Positions 44,075 through 52,485 of a stretch of DNA of 61,472 bases are shown here, piece after piece. The stretch's first letter is position 1. The number at the start of each line of letters is the position of its first letter. The notes beneath the pieces are model-generated. The model was given only the letters and a program-made list of their open reading frames with translations, did no database searches and had not been told where the DNA came from. This DNA comes from Gudongella sp046224405 (GTDB lineage: Bacteria > Bacillota > Clostridia > Tissierellales > Tissierellaceae): contig NZ_JBJXRK010000011.1 in the NCBI RefSeq assembly GCF_046224405.1, forward strand, positions 1-61,472. Reading direction: 5' to 3'. The position numbers and the translations under genes are program-made.

Positions 44075-45241
44075 CTACTCCTCCCCTGTTGAACCATAAT
44101 GGTTTGAAAGTCTTTTTTTGTATAATCTGTAAGTTTTATATATTTCTCCACCGTATTTCTCAATGTCCCTTTTCATCGGTTCATTGTAATCCCATATAGT
44201 GGATCCTTCAACGAAATCATATCCCCTCTTCACAGCCGCCCTAAAGGTATGCCAATAAATTGCTGATGAGACTCCCTTCTTCTGATACTCAGGGACAACA
44301 AACAGGACAAAGAACCTAATCTTTCTGATTTTGTTCTTGTAATACAGATATTTTAGGATCCCAAATGGCAGCAGATGTCCTTTCATCTTTATAAGGACTT
44401 CATTGTAATCAGGCAATGCAATATTGAAGCCTATGGGCTCACCTTCCACTGTTCTTGCAATATAGATCAAATCCGGATCAGCATAGGGTACCAGTTGCTT
44501 TGCAATTAGGTCAATCTCCTCATCGCCTGGCGGTATGAAATCCTCCCAGTCAGTTGGCATTGCCTTGTCAATGATCCTTTTGATGTCCTTCATTTCGATG
44601 TCGATGTTTTTTAGATTTATTGGGTCAACCCTGAAACCGTATCTTTCCATGGCATAGGGAGCTATCTTTTCGTATCTCTTGATGTTCTCATTGGCACTGT
44701 CGCTTTTGTATGCATATACGTCACAATATTTCTGGAATCCATATTTCACAAACAATTCCGGATAGTAGGGTTTGTTGTAGGTATTCATAATCAAGGTTGA
44801 ATCACTGAAATTATCAATCAGGAAACCTCTGTTATCATCTCCTCCAGGCAGGGACAATGGCCCTTTGACGTATTCCATACCTCTTTGGAGCAGCCAGGTT
44901 TCTGCATAATCCAGCAAGCTGTCGGCAACCTGCTGGTCATTTACGCATTCAAAAAGGGAAATGTAACCATCCTTAAGTTTCTTGTGACTATTGAGATGCT
45001 GGTTAATCCCCACCAAAAGCCTTCCACATACTTTTCCATCCCTTAACGCAATTATTTTTTTGCTTGGCCCAGATTGATTAAGATAATTGCCTTCACCTTC
45101 AACGTATTTTTTGTAGTCCCCAACCAACGGAGGAACCCACGCCTCATCACCTTCATAAAGACTGTATGGGAACCTTACGAACTGATTAAGTTCTCTCCTG
45201 CTACTTACAGCTTGTATAGTAACCTTTTCATTTGGGTTCAA
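44075..45241 (-). CDS. GNAT-like N-acetyltransferase domain protein, substrate unknown
   Basis: A 388-residue cytosolic protein. A pattern of FVRFPYSLYEGDEAWVPPL at the start and FVLFVVPEYQKKGVSSAIYWHTFRAAVKRGYDFVEGSTIWDYNEPM near the end resembles the YghO type of GNAT-like proteins seen in many bacteria; the second segment would hold the acetyl-CoA loop. The substrate cannot be inferred. The start is TTG 45241 with GGGAGATGAAATAA upstream. It lies between lplA and mltG on the same strand, 20 bases after lplA. Confidence 0.78.
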   Translation of the reverse strand: MNPNEKVTIQAVSSRRELNQFVRFPYSLYEGDEAWVPPLVGDYKKYVEGEGNYLNQSGPSKKIIALRDGKVCGRLLVGINQHLNSHKKLKDGYISLFECVNDQQVADSLLDYAETWLLQRGMEYVKGPLSLPGGDDNRGFLIDNFSDSTLIMNTYNKPYYPELFVKYGFQKYCDVYAYKSDSANENIKRYEKIAPYAMERYGFRVDPINLKNIDIEMKDIKRIIDKAMPTDWEDFIPPGDEEIDLIAKQLVPYADPDLIYIARTVEGEPIGFNIALPDYNEVLIKMKGHLLPFGILKYLYYKNKIRKIRFFVLFVVPEYQKKGVSSAIYWHTFRAAVKRGYDFVEGSTIWDYNEPMKRDIEKYGGEIYKTYRLYKKRLSNHYGSTGEE

Positions 45242-45261
45242 TTATTTCATCTCCCATGGAT

Positions 45262-46254
45262 TTAATCAAACAAAAGTTCCATAAATTCAGAATCAGTCAT
45301 ATTACTGAAGTAATCTGAGATATTAAGATTCTCCAAAAGTTCCCGTACTTGATCCCTGTCGTACCTGATTCCCTTTAGCCTCCCCACCAAATCGTCTATA
45401 TCCTTTGTTCCGAAGAAGTCCCCAAAAATTCTGGCATCATTTATTACACCATGCTTTATCTCAAGTCTAACCTCAACTGATCCCGTTGGGAACCTCTTGT
45501 AATTCTTCCATCCGAAATCCGGTGACTCACCATAATTCCATTCCCATGTAGAGTACTTTTCTTCATAAAGCTTTTGTATTCCATCAAGCTCCTGTTGACT
45601 CAGCACATACTCTACCATCTCTTCATTATGATACTGGAAAATGTGCTTTAGTAGCATGTCCTTAAATTCAAGGATCGATGCATCTTCCTTCATATATGGC
45701 CTGATATTGGTAACCCTCGATCTGACCGACTTAACTCCCTTGGACTCAATCTTGTCAGCCTTAACGTTCAGAGCTTGCGAGAGCACACCCATATCTGTAT
45801 CGTATAAGATTGTTCCATGGTTCAGAATTCTTTTTCTGTACACCGACTGAGCGATTCCAGATATTTTTTTACCGTCAAGGGTAAGGTCGTTTCTACCTGA
45901 TAATTCCGCCTTAATACCAAACTTCTCCAATGCTTTCAATATTGGAATGTTAATCTGACCAAAGTCAATCCTATCCTGACCCTTTGAGTTTGTATATATT
46001 GAAAAATTAAGATTTCCCAGGTCGTGGTATACGGCTCCCCCGCCGGTAATTCGCCTAACTATTTTTATGTCGTTTTCCTTGACATATTCGCTGTTGATCT
46101 CTTCAAGTGTATTCTGGTTCTTCCCAACTATTATGGCAGGGCCATTGATCCAAAGATAAACAAAATCTTCCTCCCTGGGCAGATTTTTAAAGCAGTATTC
46201 CTCAAAAGCCAGGTTATAGTTCGGGTTGTTTGATAGATTAGTCAAATACTTCAT
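45262..46254 (-). CDS. lplA: Lipoate-protein ligase A
   Basis: A 330-residue ligase that attaches scavenged lipoate to E2 or GcvH proteins through lipoyl-AMP. Core motifs: RRITGGGAVYHDLGNLNFS and GRNDLTLDGKKISGIAQ, with the catalytic Lys in GKKISG; a C-terminal accessory domain (about 245-330) is present as in E. coli LplA. AGGAGGTAGAAGGAAGAA precedes the ATG. A glycine cleavage or reductase system elsewhere would be the likely client; none is in the window. Confidence 0.94.
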   Translation of the reverse strand: MKYLTNLSNNPNYNLAFEEYCFKNLPREEDFVYLWINGPAIIVGKNQNTLEEINSEYVKENDIKIVRRITGGGAVYHDLGNLNFSIYTNSKGQDRIDFGQINIPILKALEKFGIKAELSGRNDLTLDGKKISGIAQSVYRKRILNHGTILYDTDMGVLSQALNVKADKIESKGVKSVRSRVTNIRPYMKEDASILEFKDMLLKHIFQYHNEEMVEYVLSQQELDGIQKLYEEKYSTWEWNYGESPDFGWKNYKRFPTGSVEVRLEIKHGVINDARIFGDFFGTKDIDDLVGRLKGIRYDRDQVRELLENLNISDYFSNMTDSEFMELLFD

Positions 46255-46270
46255 TTCTTCCTTCTACCTC

Positions 46271-47899
46271 CTATTTTCCAATTAAAATATTTATGTCCAT
46301 TAATTGACTCTGCAAATCCAGCAGCCTGTTTTTCAATAGATTATAGTTGTTTTCCAGCAATTCTTCGTCAAAGAGTCCATTTGACCTGTTCATCAAGGAA
46401 TTGAACTGTTCATACACATTTTGCAATTCCTTGGCAATATCCTCCCTTAGGATTTCCGGTTCAATTGTTATACCCTTCTCAACTTCAATGGTATCAATGG
46501 CTATCTTATAAGAATTTCCCAGCTTTGGTATTATTGTTTTCAGCCCAAACCTTTCCTCAATCTGTTTGGAGAAAGCCTTGGCTGTTTCTTTTTCTCCATG
46601 AACTATAAACACCTTCTTGGGCTTTTTCTCTATCTTGTCAATCCAGTTGAGCATAAATGTTCTGTCCGCATGAGCTGAAAAGCCTTCCAGGTCATATATT
46701 TGAAGACCAACATGTATGTCTTCTCCAAGGAGCTTAACCTCCTTTGCACCATCAAGCAATATCCTTCCCAGGGAACCCTCCGCCTGATATCCAACAAAAA
46801 CCAAGCTGTTCTTGGGATTCCACAGATTATGCTTCAAGTGGTGTCTGATTCTACCGGCGGTTGCCATACCACTAGCTGAAATTATCACCTTGGGAAAATC
46901 CGCTTCGTTTAAGGCCATGGACTCCTCAACTGTCCTTACGTAATTTAGGTTGTTGAAGGTAAAAGGGTTATCACCCTTCAGAATAAGGTCTGTGGTCTCC
47001 TGGTCAAAGGTCCCCGAGTTATTCTGGAATACCTCCGTTGCGTTTATCGCCATGGGACTGTCTATATATATGGGTATTTCCATATGAGGTTTAATGTCAT
47101 TGTATTCGTAATATCTGTTTAGCTCATATATCAGCTCCTGAGTCCTTCCAACAGCAAAGGAAGGTATCAAAACTGTTCCACCTCGTTTGGCAGTCTCATT
47201 AATTATCTCAATAAGCTTTTCCGTGCTTTCCTTCATGGGTGGATGATCCTTGTCACCATAGGTTGATTCAATAACAAGATAATCAGCTTCGTCAATATAT
47301 TGGGGATCCCTTATTATTGGTCTGTCAGGCATTCCAAGGTCTCCAGAGAACACTAGTTTTGTGGTGGTTTCATCTTCTGTAATCCATAGCTCAAGGATTG
47401 AAGATCCCAAAATATGTCCTGCATCCTTGAACCTTATTGATATTTCGCCATTGATGTCTATCTTCTGTTCATAAAGATGTGGTTCAAAGTATTTGAGGCT
47501 ATGCTCCGCATCCTCAACAGTATAAAGAGGTTCTATAGAGGGCTCGCCTCTCCTTTTTCTCTTCTTGTTTTCCCATTCTGCGTCGTATTCCTGTATTTTA
47601 GCGCTGTCCAATAGCATAACGCCACAAAGGTCGTAGGTTGCCTTTGTTGATATTATCTTGCCTCTGAATCCTTCCTTGACCATTCTGGGGATTCGCCCGC
47701 TGTGGTCAATGTGAGCATGGGTCAATATCAAAATGTCAATCGATGCCGGATCGTAGGGGAACTCCTTGTAATTCAATTTCTCAGTTTCCTGATTTCCTTG
47801 AAACATTCCGCAATCTATTACAATATTATGATTTTTGGTGCTTAATAGGTAATTGGAACCTGTTACCATCTGTGCTGCTCCAAAAAAACTTAACTGCAT
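46271..47899 (-). CDS. Beta-CASP metallo-beta-lactamase fold RNA-processing-type hydrolase
   Basis: A 542-residue protein. The metal site HAHIDH lies at 61-66, with further ligands in DAGHILGSS and FSGDLG. The beta-CASP part carries SFAVGRTQEL and ISASGMATAGRIRHHL, and the RMMBL part FSAHADR and VHGEKETA. This is the architecture of CPSF-type and bacterial RNase J-like or YSH1-like nucleases; about 70 C-terminal residues are extra and helical. RNA is the most likely substrate. AGGAGGGAAGGGT precedes the ATG. Its promoter region contains a perfect dyad. Confidence 0.88.
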   Translation of the reverse strand: MQLSFFGAAQMVTGSNYLLSTKNHNIVIDCGMFQGNQETEKLNYKEFPYDPASIDILILTHAHIDHSGRIPRMVKEGFRGKIISTKATYDLCGVMLLDSAKIQEYDAEWENKKRKRRGEPSIEPLYTVEDAEHSLKYFEPHLYEQKIDINGEISIRFKDAGHILGSSILELWITEDETTTKLVFSGDLGMPDRPIIRDPQYIDEADYLVIESTYGDKDHPPMKESTEKLIEIINETAKRGGTVLIPSFAVGRTQELIYELNRYYEYNDIKPHMEIPIYIDSPMAINATEVFQNNSGTFDQETTDLILKGDNPFTFNNLNYVRTVEESMALNEADFPKVIISASGMATAGRIRHHLKHNLWNPKNSLVFVGYQAEGSLGRILLDGAKEVKLLGEDIHVGLQIYDLEGFSAHADRTFMLNWIDKIEKKPKKVFIVHGEKETAKAFSKQIEERFGLKTIIPKLGNSYKIAIDTIEVEKGITIEPEILREDIAKELQNVYEQFNSLMNRSNGLFDEELLENNYNLLKNRLLDLQSQLMDINILIGK

Positions 47900-47946
47900 A
47901 CCCTTCCCTCCTCGTATTGTTAGTAGTCATGTCCTTACTAAGTTTT

Positions 47947-47969
47947 TACACACTTATGTGTACATTATA
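47947..47969 (-). promoter_or_regulatory. -10 element and dyad upstream of the beta-CASP gene
   Basis: TATAAT (minus strand, 47964-47969) is followed at once by the perfect palindrome TACACA-N4-TGTGTA (47947-47962), which would cover the transcription start. The position is typical for a repressor site. The -35 is not clear. Confidence 0.5.
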
Positions 47970-47983
47970 CCATTAAATCAAAA

Positions 47984-48018
47984 AAGATGGTAACCTCCTG
48001 TCCCAGGAAGTTACCATC
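47984..48018 (-). terminator. Terminator of the pot operon
   Basis: GATGGTAACTTCCTG pairs with CAGGAGGTTACCATC (one G-T wobble) around three bases, followed by a T-run on the minus strand, just after the potD stop. Confidence 0.9.
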
Positions 48019-48026
48019 AAACCCAT

Positions 48027-49067
48027 CTATTGTGCGCTGGTTATTTCAGTCCAAATTCTGTCATACTCACTTATTATATCCTGGGGATCCTTAAAGACCT
48101 CCGTGTTCACAAGCATCTCCTCAGAAGGATAAGCTACTGGGCTGTTCTGGATCTCTTCATCAAGCATCTCCACGGCTTCTGGGACCGGTGATGAATATCC
48201 GATGTAATCAGCATTCATTGCAGCAATCTCTGGTCGTGTCATAAAGTCAATGAATTGCTCTGCAGCCTCCGGATTCTGTGAATTAGCTGGAACTACCATG
48301 GCATCAAACCATAGGTTAGTTCCCTCTGATGGAATTACATACTCCAAATCAGGATTTTCATCCATCATCGCCACAGCATCACCAGACCAAACAACTGCAA
48401 TTGCTGCTTCTCCGCCAACGATTACATCCTTTACCTCGTCTCCAAGATATGCATAGACTATTGGCTTTTGCCTTATAAGTTCATCTCTTGCTTCCTCAAG
48501 CCCTCCAATGTCTCTTGTATTCATTGAGTATCCTAACTTTTTAAGTGCTACGGCGATAGTATCTCTCTGACTGTTGAGCATTATTATTTCACCTTCAAAC
48601 TCTTCATCCCATAGATCCGCCCAACTTGTAAGAGGTCTGTCAATCATAGAGGTATTGTAGATGATACCTACTGTCCCCCACATGTATGGTACTGAATAGT
48701 TGTTGTCAGGATCATAGTCAAGGTTTAGAAACTTCTCGTCTATCTTTTCGAGATTTGAAATGTTATCCATGTTAATTTCCATAAGGAGTTCTTCCCTTAT
48801 CATTCTTTCAATCATGTAATCAGAAGGGATCACAACGTCATAGCTGCTTCCCCCCTGCTTCATTTTAACATAAAGATCTTCATTTGTAGCATAAGTATCA
48901 TACACTACCCTTACTCCGTATTCATCTTCAAATAGATCCAGAACTTCTGGGTCAATGTAGTCTCCCCAGTTATATACGTTTAACGTCGGCTCACTAGCTC
49001 CGCATCCACTTGTAACCACTCCGACCAGGAGGACCATAGCAAGCATGATCAAAATTTTGTTTTTCAT
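48027..49067 (-). CDS. potD: Spermidine/putrescine-binding lipoprotein PotD
   Basis: A 346-residue binding protein for a polyamine ABC transporter. Signal peptide with the lipobox TSGC, Cys22. The mature part starts LNVYNWGDYIDPEVL, a PotD/PotF hallmark, and later has SYDVVIPSDYMIERM and AVVWSGDAVAMM. ATG 49067 has AGAAGGTAGTGAA upstream; the longer reading overlaps potC. It is the last gene of regulator-potA-potB-potC-potD. Confidence 0.95.
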   Translation of the reverse strand: MKNKILIMLAMVLLVGVVTSGCGASEPTLNVYNWGDYIDPEVLDLFEDEYGVRVVYDTYATNEDLYVKMKQGGSSYDVVIPSDYMIERMIREELLMEINMDNISNLEKIDEKFLNLDYDPDNNYSVPYMWGTVGIIYNTSMIDRPLTSWADLWDEEFEGEIIMLNSQRDTIAVALKKLGYSMNTRDIGGLEEARDELIRQKPIVYAYLGDEVKDVIVGGEAAIAVVWSGDAVAMMDENPDLEYVIPSEGTNLWFDAMVVPANSQNPEAAEQFIDFMTRPEIAAMNADYIGYSSPVPEAVEMLDEEIQNSPVAYPSEEMLVNTEVFKDPQDIISEYDRIWTEITSAQ

Positions 49068-49071
49068 TTCA

Positions 49072-49863
49072 CTACCTTCTTTCTTGTATGATTTTTTTTG
49101 ATTTTTCACTTCTATTGTTTATTATCAACAGCAATGCAACCAGTGATATGAACATTAAGGTTGACAATGCGTTTATTGTAGGATTAATACCCTTTCTAGC
49201 CATTGAATAGATGTATATGCTCAAATTTGAAATACTGTGACCTGTGGTGAAAAAACTGATTACAAAGTCATCAATTGACAATGTGAATGCAAGAAGACCA
49301 CCTGTAATTATCCCTGGCATTATTTCCGGAATGACCACCTTTCTCAATGCATACATTGGTGTCGCACCCAAATCCATTGCTGCTTCTGCCAGGTGGACGT
49401 TCATCTGTCTTAACTTTGGGAGGATTGACAGAACTACATAGGGTACTGAAAATGTTATATGAGCAAGTAGCAGGGTGATGAATCCAAACTGTAACCTTGC
49501 CATCCTGAAAAGGGCCATTAGAGCAACTGCTGTAACAATATCCGGATTCAGCACCGGTAGGTAGTTCAGATTTAGAATCGACTTCTTTGTAAAGCCTCTC
49601 ATGCCGTGAATTCCTATTGCAGCCACAGTACCCAAAACAGTTGAGATGATGGATGAGGTAATGGCAATCGCAAAGGTATAGTATAAAACCCTAATTACCT
49701 CCCTGTCCCTGAAAAGCTCTACATACCATCTAAGGGTAAAGCCGCTCCAGTCTCCCCTGAATTTTGAATCGTTGAAGGAGTAAATGATCAGAATTATTAT
49801 GGGTGCATATAAAAAAGAGAATATTAAAAATGTATATAATCTCTTCAGGTTCCTGTTTACCAT
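49072..49863 (-). CDS. potC: Polyamine ABC transporter permease PotC
   Basis: A 263-residue permease with six membrane helices. The EAA loop LAEAAMDLGATPMYALRKVVIPEIMPGI contacts the ATPase. Its start overlaps the end of potB by seven bases. It pairs with PotB to form the channel. Confidence 0.95.
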   Translation of the reverse strand: MVNRNLKRLYTFLIFSFLYAPIIILIIYSFNDSKFRGDWSGFTLRWYVELFRDREVIRVLYYTFAIAITSSIISTVLGTVAAIGIHGMRGFTKKSILNLNYLPVLNPDIVTAVALMALFRMARLQFGFITLLLAHITFSVPYVVLSILPKLRQMNVHLAEAAMDLGATPMYALRKVVIPEIMPGIITGGLLAFTLSIDDFVISFFTTGHSISNLSIYIYSMARKGINPTINALSTLMFISLVALLLIINNRSEKSKKIIQERR

Positions 49864-50696
49864 AATCCTCCACCCCCTCCTTCCTTCTCCTTATCGAATT
49901 TCGAGGTTAGAGCCATTGCCGCAAGAATGAACACCATTAGAATTATTGACATTGTGGAGCCAAAGTGCCAGTCCCCCGTATATCTGAACTGTTGTTCAAT
50001 TAGGTTACCGATCAAGGTGGACTTGTTTCCTCCAAGAAGTCCTGAAATTACAAAGGTACTTACTGCAGGGATGAATACCATCGTTATGCCAGTTATCACA
50101 CCTGGGAGGCTCAATGGGAAAATTACCTTCCAGAATACCTCCGCCTTGTTTGCTCCAAGATCTTCCGCTGCCTCAACCAAATCATTATCCATCTTGGTCA
50201 GCACAGAAAAAATTGGCAAAACCATAAATGGCAGAAAATTATATACCATTCCAAGGAGAACTGCTGTATCGTTATACAATAGGCTGATGCCTTCAAAACC
50301 TATGAAGGATAATACCCTGCTGAGTATTCCATTCTTCCCAAGAAGAGTCAACCAAGCATATGTTCTGAGCAAAAAGTTCATCCACATGGGAATTACAAAC
50401 ATGAGGACCATTATGTTCCTGACTTTGGGCTTTTCCTTGCTTATTATCAATGCGATTGGATACCCCAGCACCAAGCATATCAGTGTGGATACAAAGGCCA
50501 GTTTTACAGACCTGTAAAGTACACCCATATAGATTGGTGACATGAATTTCTCAAAATTCTCCATGCTGAAGGTAAAGGTTGATAGATTCTGGCTGTCGCC
50601 TGTGGTAAATGCAAAATACATTACCAGCAAAAGAGGTATGAGAATAAATATCCCTAGCCATATAAAATAAGGATAACCTATCCTGTTAAGCTTCAT
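49857..50696 (-). CDS. potB: Polyamine ABC transporter permease PotB
   Basis: A 279-residue permease with six helices and the EAA loop LVEAAEDLGANKAEVFWKVIFPLSLPGV. It overlaps the end of potA by 11 bases and the start of potC by seven. The order potA-potB-potC-potD is standard for spermidine/putrescine import. Confidence 0.95.
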   Translation of the reverse strand: MKLNRIGYPYFIWLGIFILIPLLLVMYFAFTTGDSQNLSTFTFSMENFEKFMSPIYMGVLYRSVKLAFVSTLICLVLGYPIALIISKEKPKVRNIMVLMFVIPMWMNFLLRTYAWLTLLGKNGILSRVLSFIGFEGISLLYNDTAVLLGMVYNFLPFMVLPIFSVLTKMDNDLVEAAEDLGANKAEVFWKVIFPLSLPGVITGITMVFIPAVSTFVISGLLGGNKSTLIGNLIEQQFRYTGDWHFGSTMSIILMVFILAAMALTSKFDKEKEGGGGGLW

Positions 50697-51741
50697 CAGC
50701 TTCCCCCTTTCGCATGATGTGTATATTGTCAGGAACTATTATCATCCCAACCTTTTCACCTACATTCTTCATGATTGTGGAGTGAACTGTCCATGTGTAA
50801 TCCTCACTCCTGATCTCCATTTCATAGTGAACACCCTTGAATATGACATTCTGGACCTCACCTGAGATAAAGCCATTTTCATATGATACAATCTGCAGAT
50901 CCTCAGGTCTTATGACTACATCGACAGGCTGATCCATACCAAAGCCCTTGTCAACGCACTGAAAGGTTCTATTGGAAAATGTGACCTTGAAATCCTCATT
51001 CATCATACCGTCGATTATATTGCTTTCGCCGATGAATTTTGCTACAAATCTGTTAACAGGCTCGTTGTATATATCCATAGGTGTTCCGATCTGCTGAATT
51101 CGCCCCTTGTCCATAACCACTATTGTATCTGACATGGTTAGGGCCTCTTCCTGGTCATGTGTTACATATACAAATGTTATGCCAACACGCTTTTGTATTC
51201 TTTTAAGCTCAAGCTGCATTTCCTTTCTAAGCTTCAGATCAAGAGCTCCTAGTGGCTCGTCCAGTAGCAAAACCTTAGGTTCGTTCACCAAAGCCCGTGC
51301 TATTGCAATCCTTTGTTGTTGACCCCCGCTAAGTGACTCGATGTCTCTGTCCTCAAATCCTTCAAGATTAACCAGTTTAAGCATTTCAGCAACCTTTTCC
51401 CTAATATCCTCTTTGCTCATTTTCTTGATTTTCAGACCAAATGCTATATTGTCAAATACATTCAGATGAGGGAAAAGCGCATATTTTTGAAATACTGTAT
51501 TTATCTGCCTCTTAAATGGCGGTATTTCAGTTATGTCCTCTCCATCAAACATGACTCTACCATTTGTCGGAGTTTCGAACCCACCAATAATTCTGAGGGT
51601 GGTTGTCTTGCCGCAGCCACTGGGTCCAAGTAAAGTTAAAAATTCATTCTGTCTTATATATAGATTGATATCCTCCAATACCGGGGTGTCTCCAAACTGC
51701 TTATAAATCTGCACTAAATCAATTGCGTGTGTTTTTGTCAT
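50686..51741 (-). CDS. potA: Polyamine ABC transporter ATP-binding protein PotA
   Basis: A 351-residue ATPase. Walker A GPSGCGKTT (about 39-47), signature LSGGQQQR, Walker B VLLLDEPLGALD, and a C-terminal TOBE domain (about 270-345) as in PotA. Two ATGs are adjacent; I choose 51741 because AGGAGG is six bases before it. It follows the XRE-cupin regulator by about ten bases. Confidence 0.95.
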   Translation of the reverse strand: MTKTHAIDLVQIYKQFGDTPVLEDINLYIRQNEFLTLLGPSGCGKTTTLRIIGGFETPTNGRVMFDGEDITEIPPFKRQINTVFQKYALFPHLNVFDNIAFGLKIKKMSKEDIREKVAEMLKLVNLEGFEDRDIESLSGGQQQRIAIARALVNEPKVLLLDEPLGALDLKLRKEMQLELKRIQKRVGITFVYVTHDQEEALTMSDTIVVMDKGRIQQIGTPMDIYNEPVNRFVAKFIGESNIIDGMMNEDFKVTFSNRTFQCVDKGFGMDQPVDVVIRPEDLQIVSYENGFISGEVQNVIFKGVHYEMEIRSEDYTWTVHSTIMKNVGEKVGMIIVPDNIHIMRKGEADEA

Positions 51742-51751
51742 CATACCCCTC

Positions 51752-52291
51752 CTAAAAATTTGGCGGTGTACTTACCCATATTAAGGCTGCTTCACTCTTG
51801 CCTGCATTTTCAATGTAGTGATTGCTGTTGGTCCTATAGTAGAAGCTTTCACCTTTCCTAACCTTGTATTTTTCATTCCCCAGATTAAGGTAGATGGTTC
51901 CTGAAAGAACATATCCGAACTCCTCACCCTCATGTGGCGAATCCTCCTTGGTTCTACCTCCCTGAGACAGGGTTACCATTATTGGTTCCATGGAGTTCTT
52001 CTGTGCATTTGGGATTATCCAATGGAGGACGTACTTCAGGTCTTCATTTACGGTTTCGAAGACATCATCCTTGTGAAACACTATTTTTTCTTCCTCTTCC
52101 TCGTTGAAAAAATCCTTAAGGTTTGTACCCAACCCTTCCAAAATATCTACAAGAGTCGCAATCGATGGTGATGTCAGATCCCTTTCAACCTGTGATATGA
52201 AACCCTTGGTCAGTTCACACCTGTCGGCAAGCTCCTCCTGGGTAAGGTTTTTCTTTACTCTAATAGCTTTGATTTTTTCTCCGATGTTCAT
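51752..52291 (-). CDS. XRE family regulator with C-terminal cupin domain (PuuR-like)
   Basis: A 179-residue protein: an N-terminal helix-turn-helix (about 5-60, TQEELADRCELTKGFISQVERDLTSPSI) and a C-terminal cupin domain (about 100-175, HEGEEFGYVLSGTIYLNLG, KGESFYYRTNSNHYIENAG). This architecture is common in polyamine-linked regulators such as PuuR. It heads the pot operon, and its promoter is followed by two dyads, so autoregulation in response to polyamines is a fair inference. ATG 52291 has GGAGGGTGCT upstream. Confidence 0.92.
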   Translation of the reverse strand: MNIGEKIKAIRVKKNLTQEELADRCELTKGFISQVERDLTSPSIATLVDILEGLGTNLKDFFNEEEEEKIVFHKDDVFETVNEDLKYVLHWIIPNAQKNSMEPIMVTLSQGGRTKEDSPHEGEEFGYVLSGTIYLNLGNEKYKVRKGESFYYRTNSNHYIENAGKSEAALIWVSTPPNF

Positions 52292-52308
52292 AGCACCCTC
52301 CGTTCCAT

Positions 52309-52336
52309 TAAACAAATAGTTTATGTTTACTAAACA
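52309..52336 (-). promoter_or_regulatory. Paired operator-like dyads upstream of the pot operon
   Basis: Two abutting inverted repeats lie between the -10 and the regulator gene: TGTTTA-N1-TAAACA (52324-52336) and TAAAC-N5-GTTTA (52309-52323). They share the TAAAC half-site. The likely ligand is the XRE regulator encoded just downstream; that is an inference. Confidence 0.6.
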
Positions 52337-52347
52337 GTTACCACAAT

Positions 52348-52376
52348 ATTATAGATTAGAGACTTTGTGCTGTCAA
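52348..52376 (-). promoter_or_regulatory. Consensus promoter of the pot operon
   Basis: On the minus strand TTGACA (52371-52376) and TATAAT (52348-52353) are exactly 17 bases apart: a perfect sigma-A consensus. Such a strong promoter usually needs a repressor, which agrees with the dyads downstream. Confidence 0.85.
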
Positions 52377-52460
52377 CCCATATCATCATTTAATTTCTGT
52401 TGTTCCTATGATTATTACTTGAAAATAATTCTCATGCATTAAACCCCAAGTAAATATATA

Positions 52461-52485
52461 GAAAACAAAAAGGACCTTCCGGTCC
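52461..52485 (-). terminator. Terminator of the thiI operon
   Basis: GGACC and GGTCC pair around four bases immediately after the thiI stop, with a T-rich tract following on the minus strand. Confidence 0.8.

Noticed and set aside
49927..50517. A 196-residue open frame on the plus strand within potB
   Set aside because: It is a reverse-complement shadow of a membrane protein gene; its hydrophobic look comes from that and it has no ribosome binding site.
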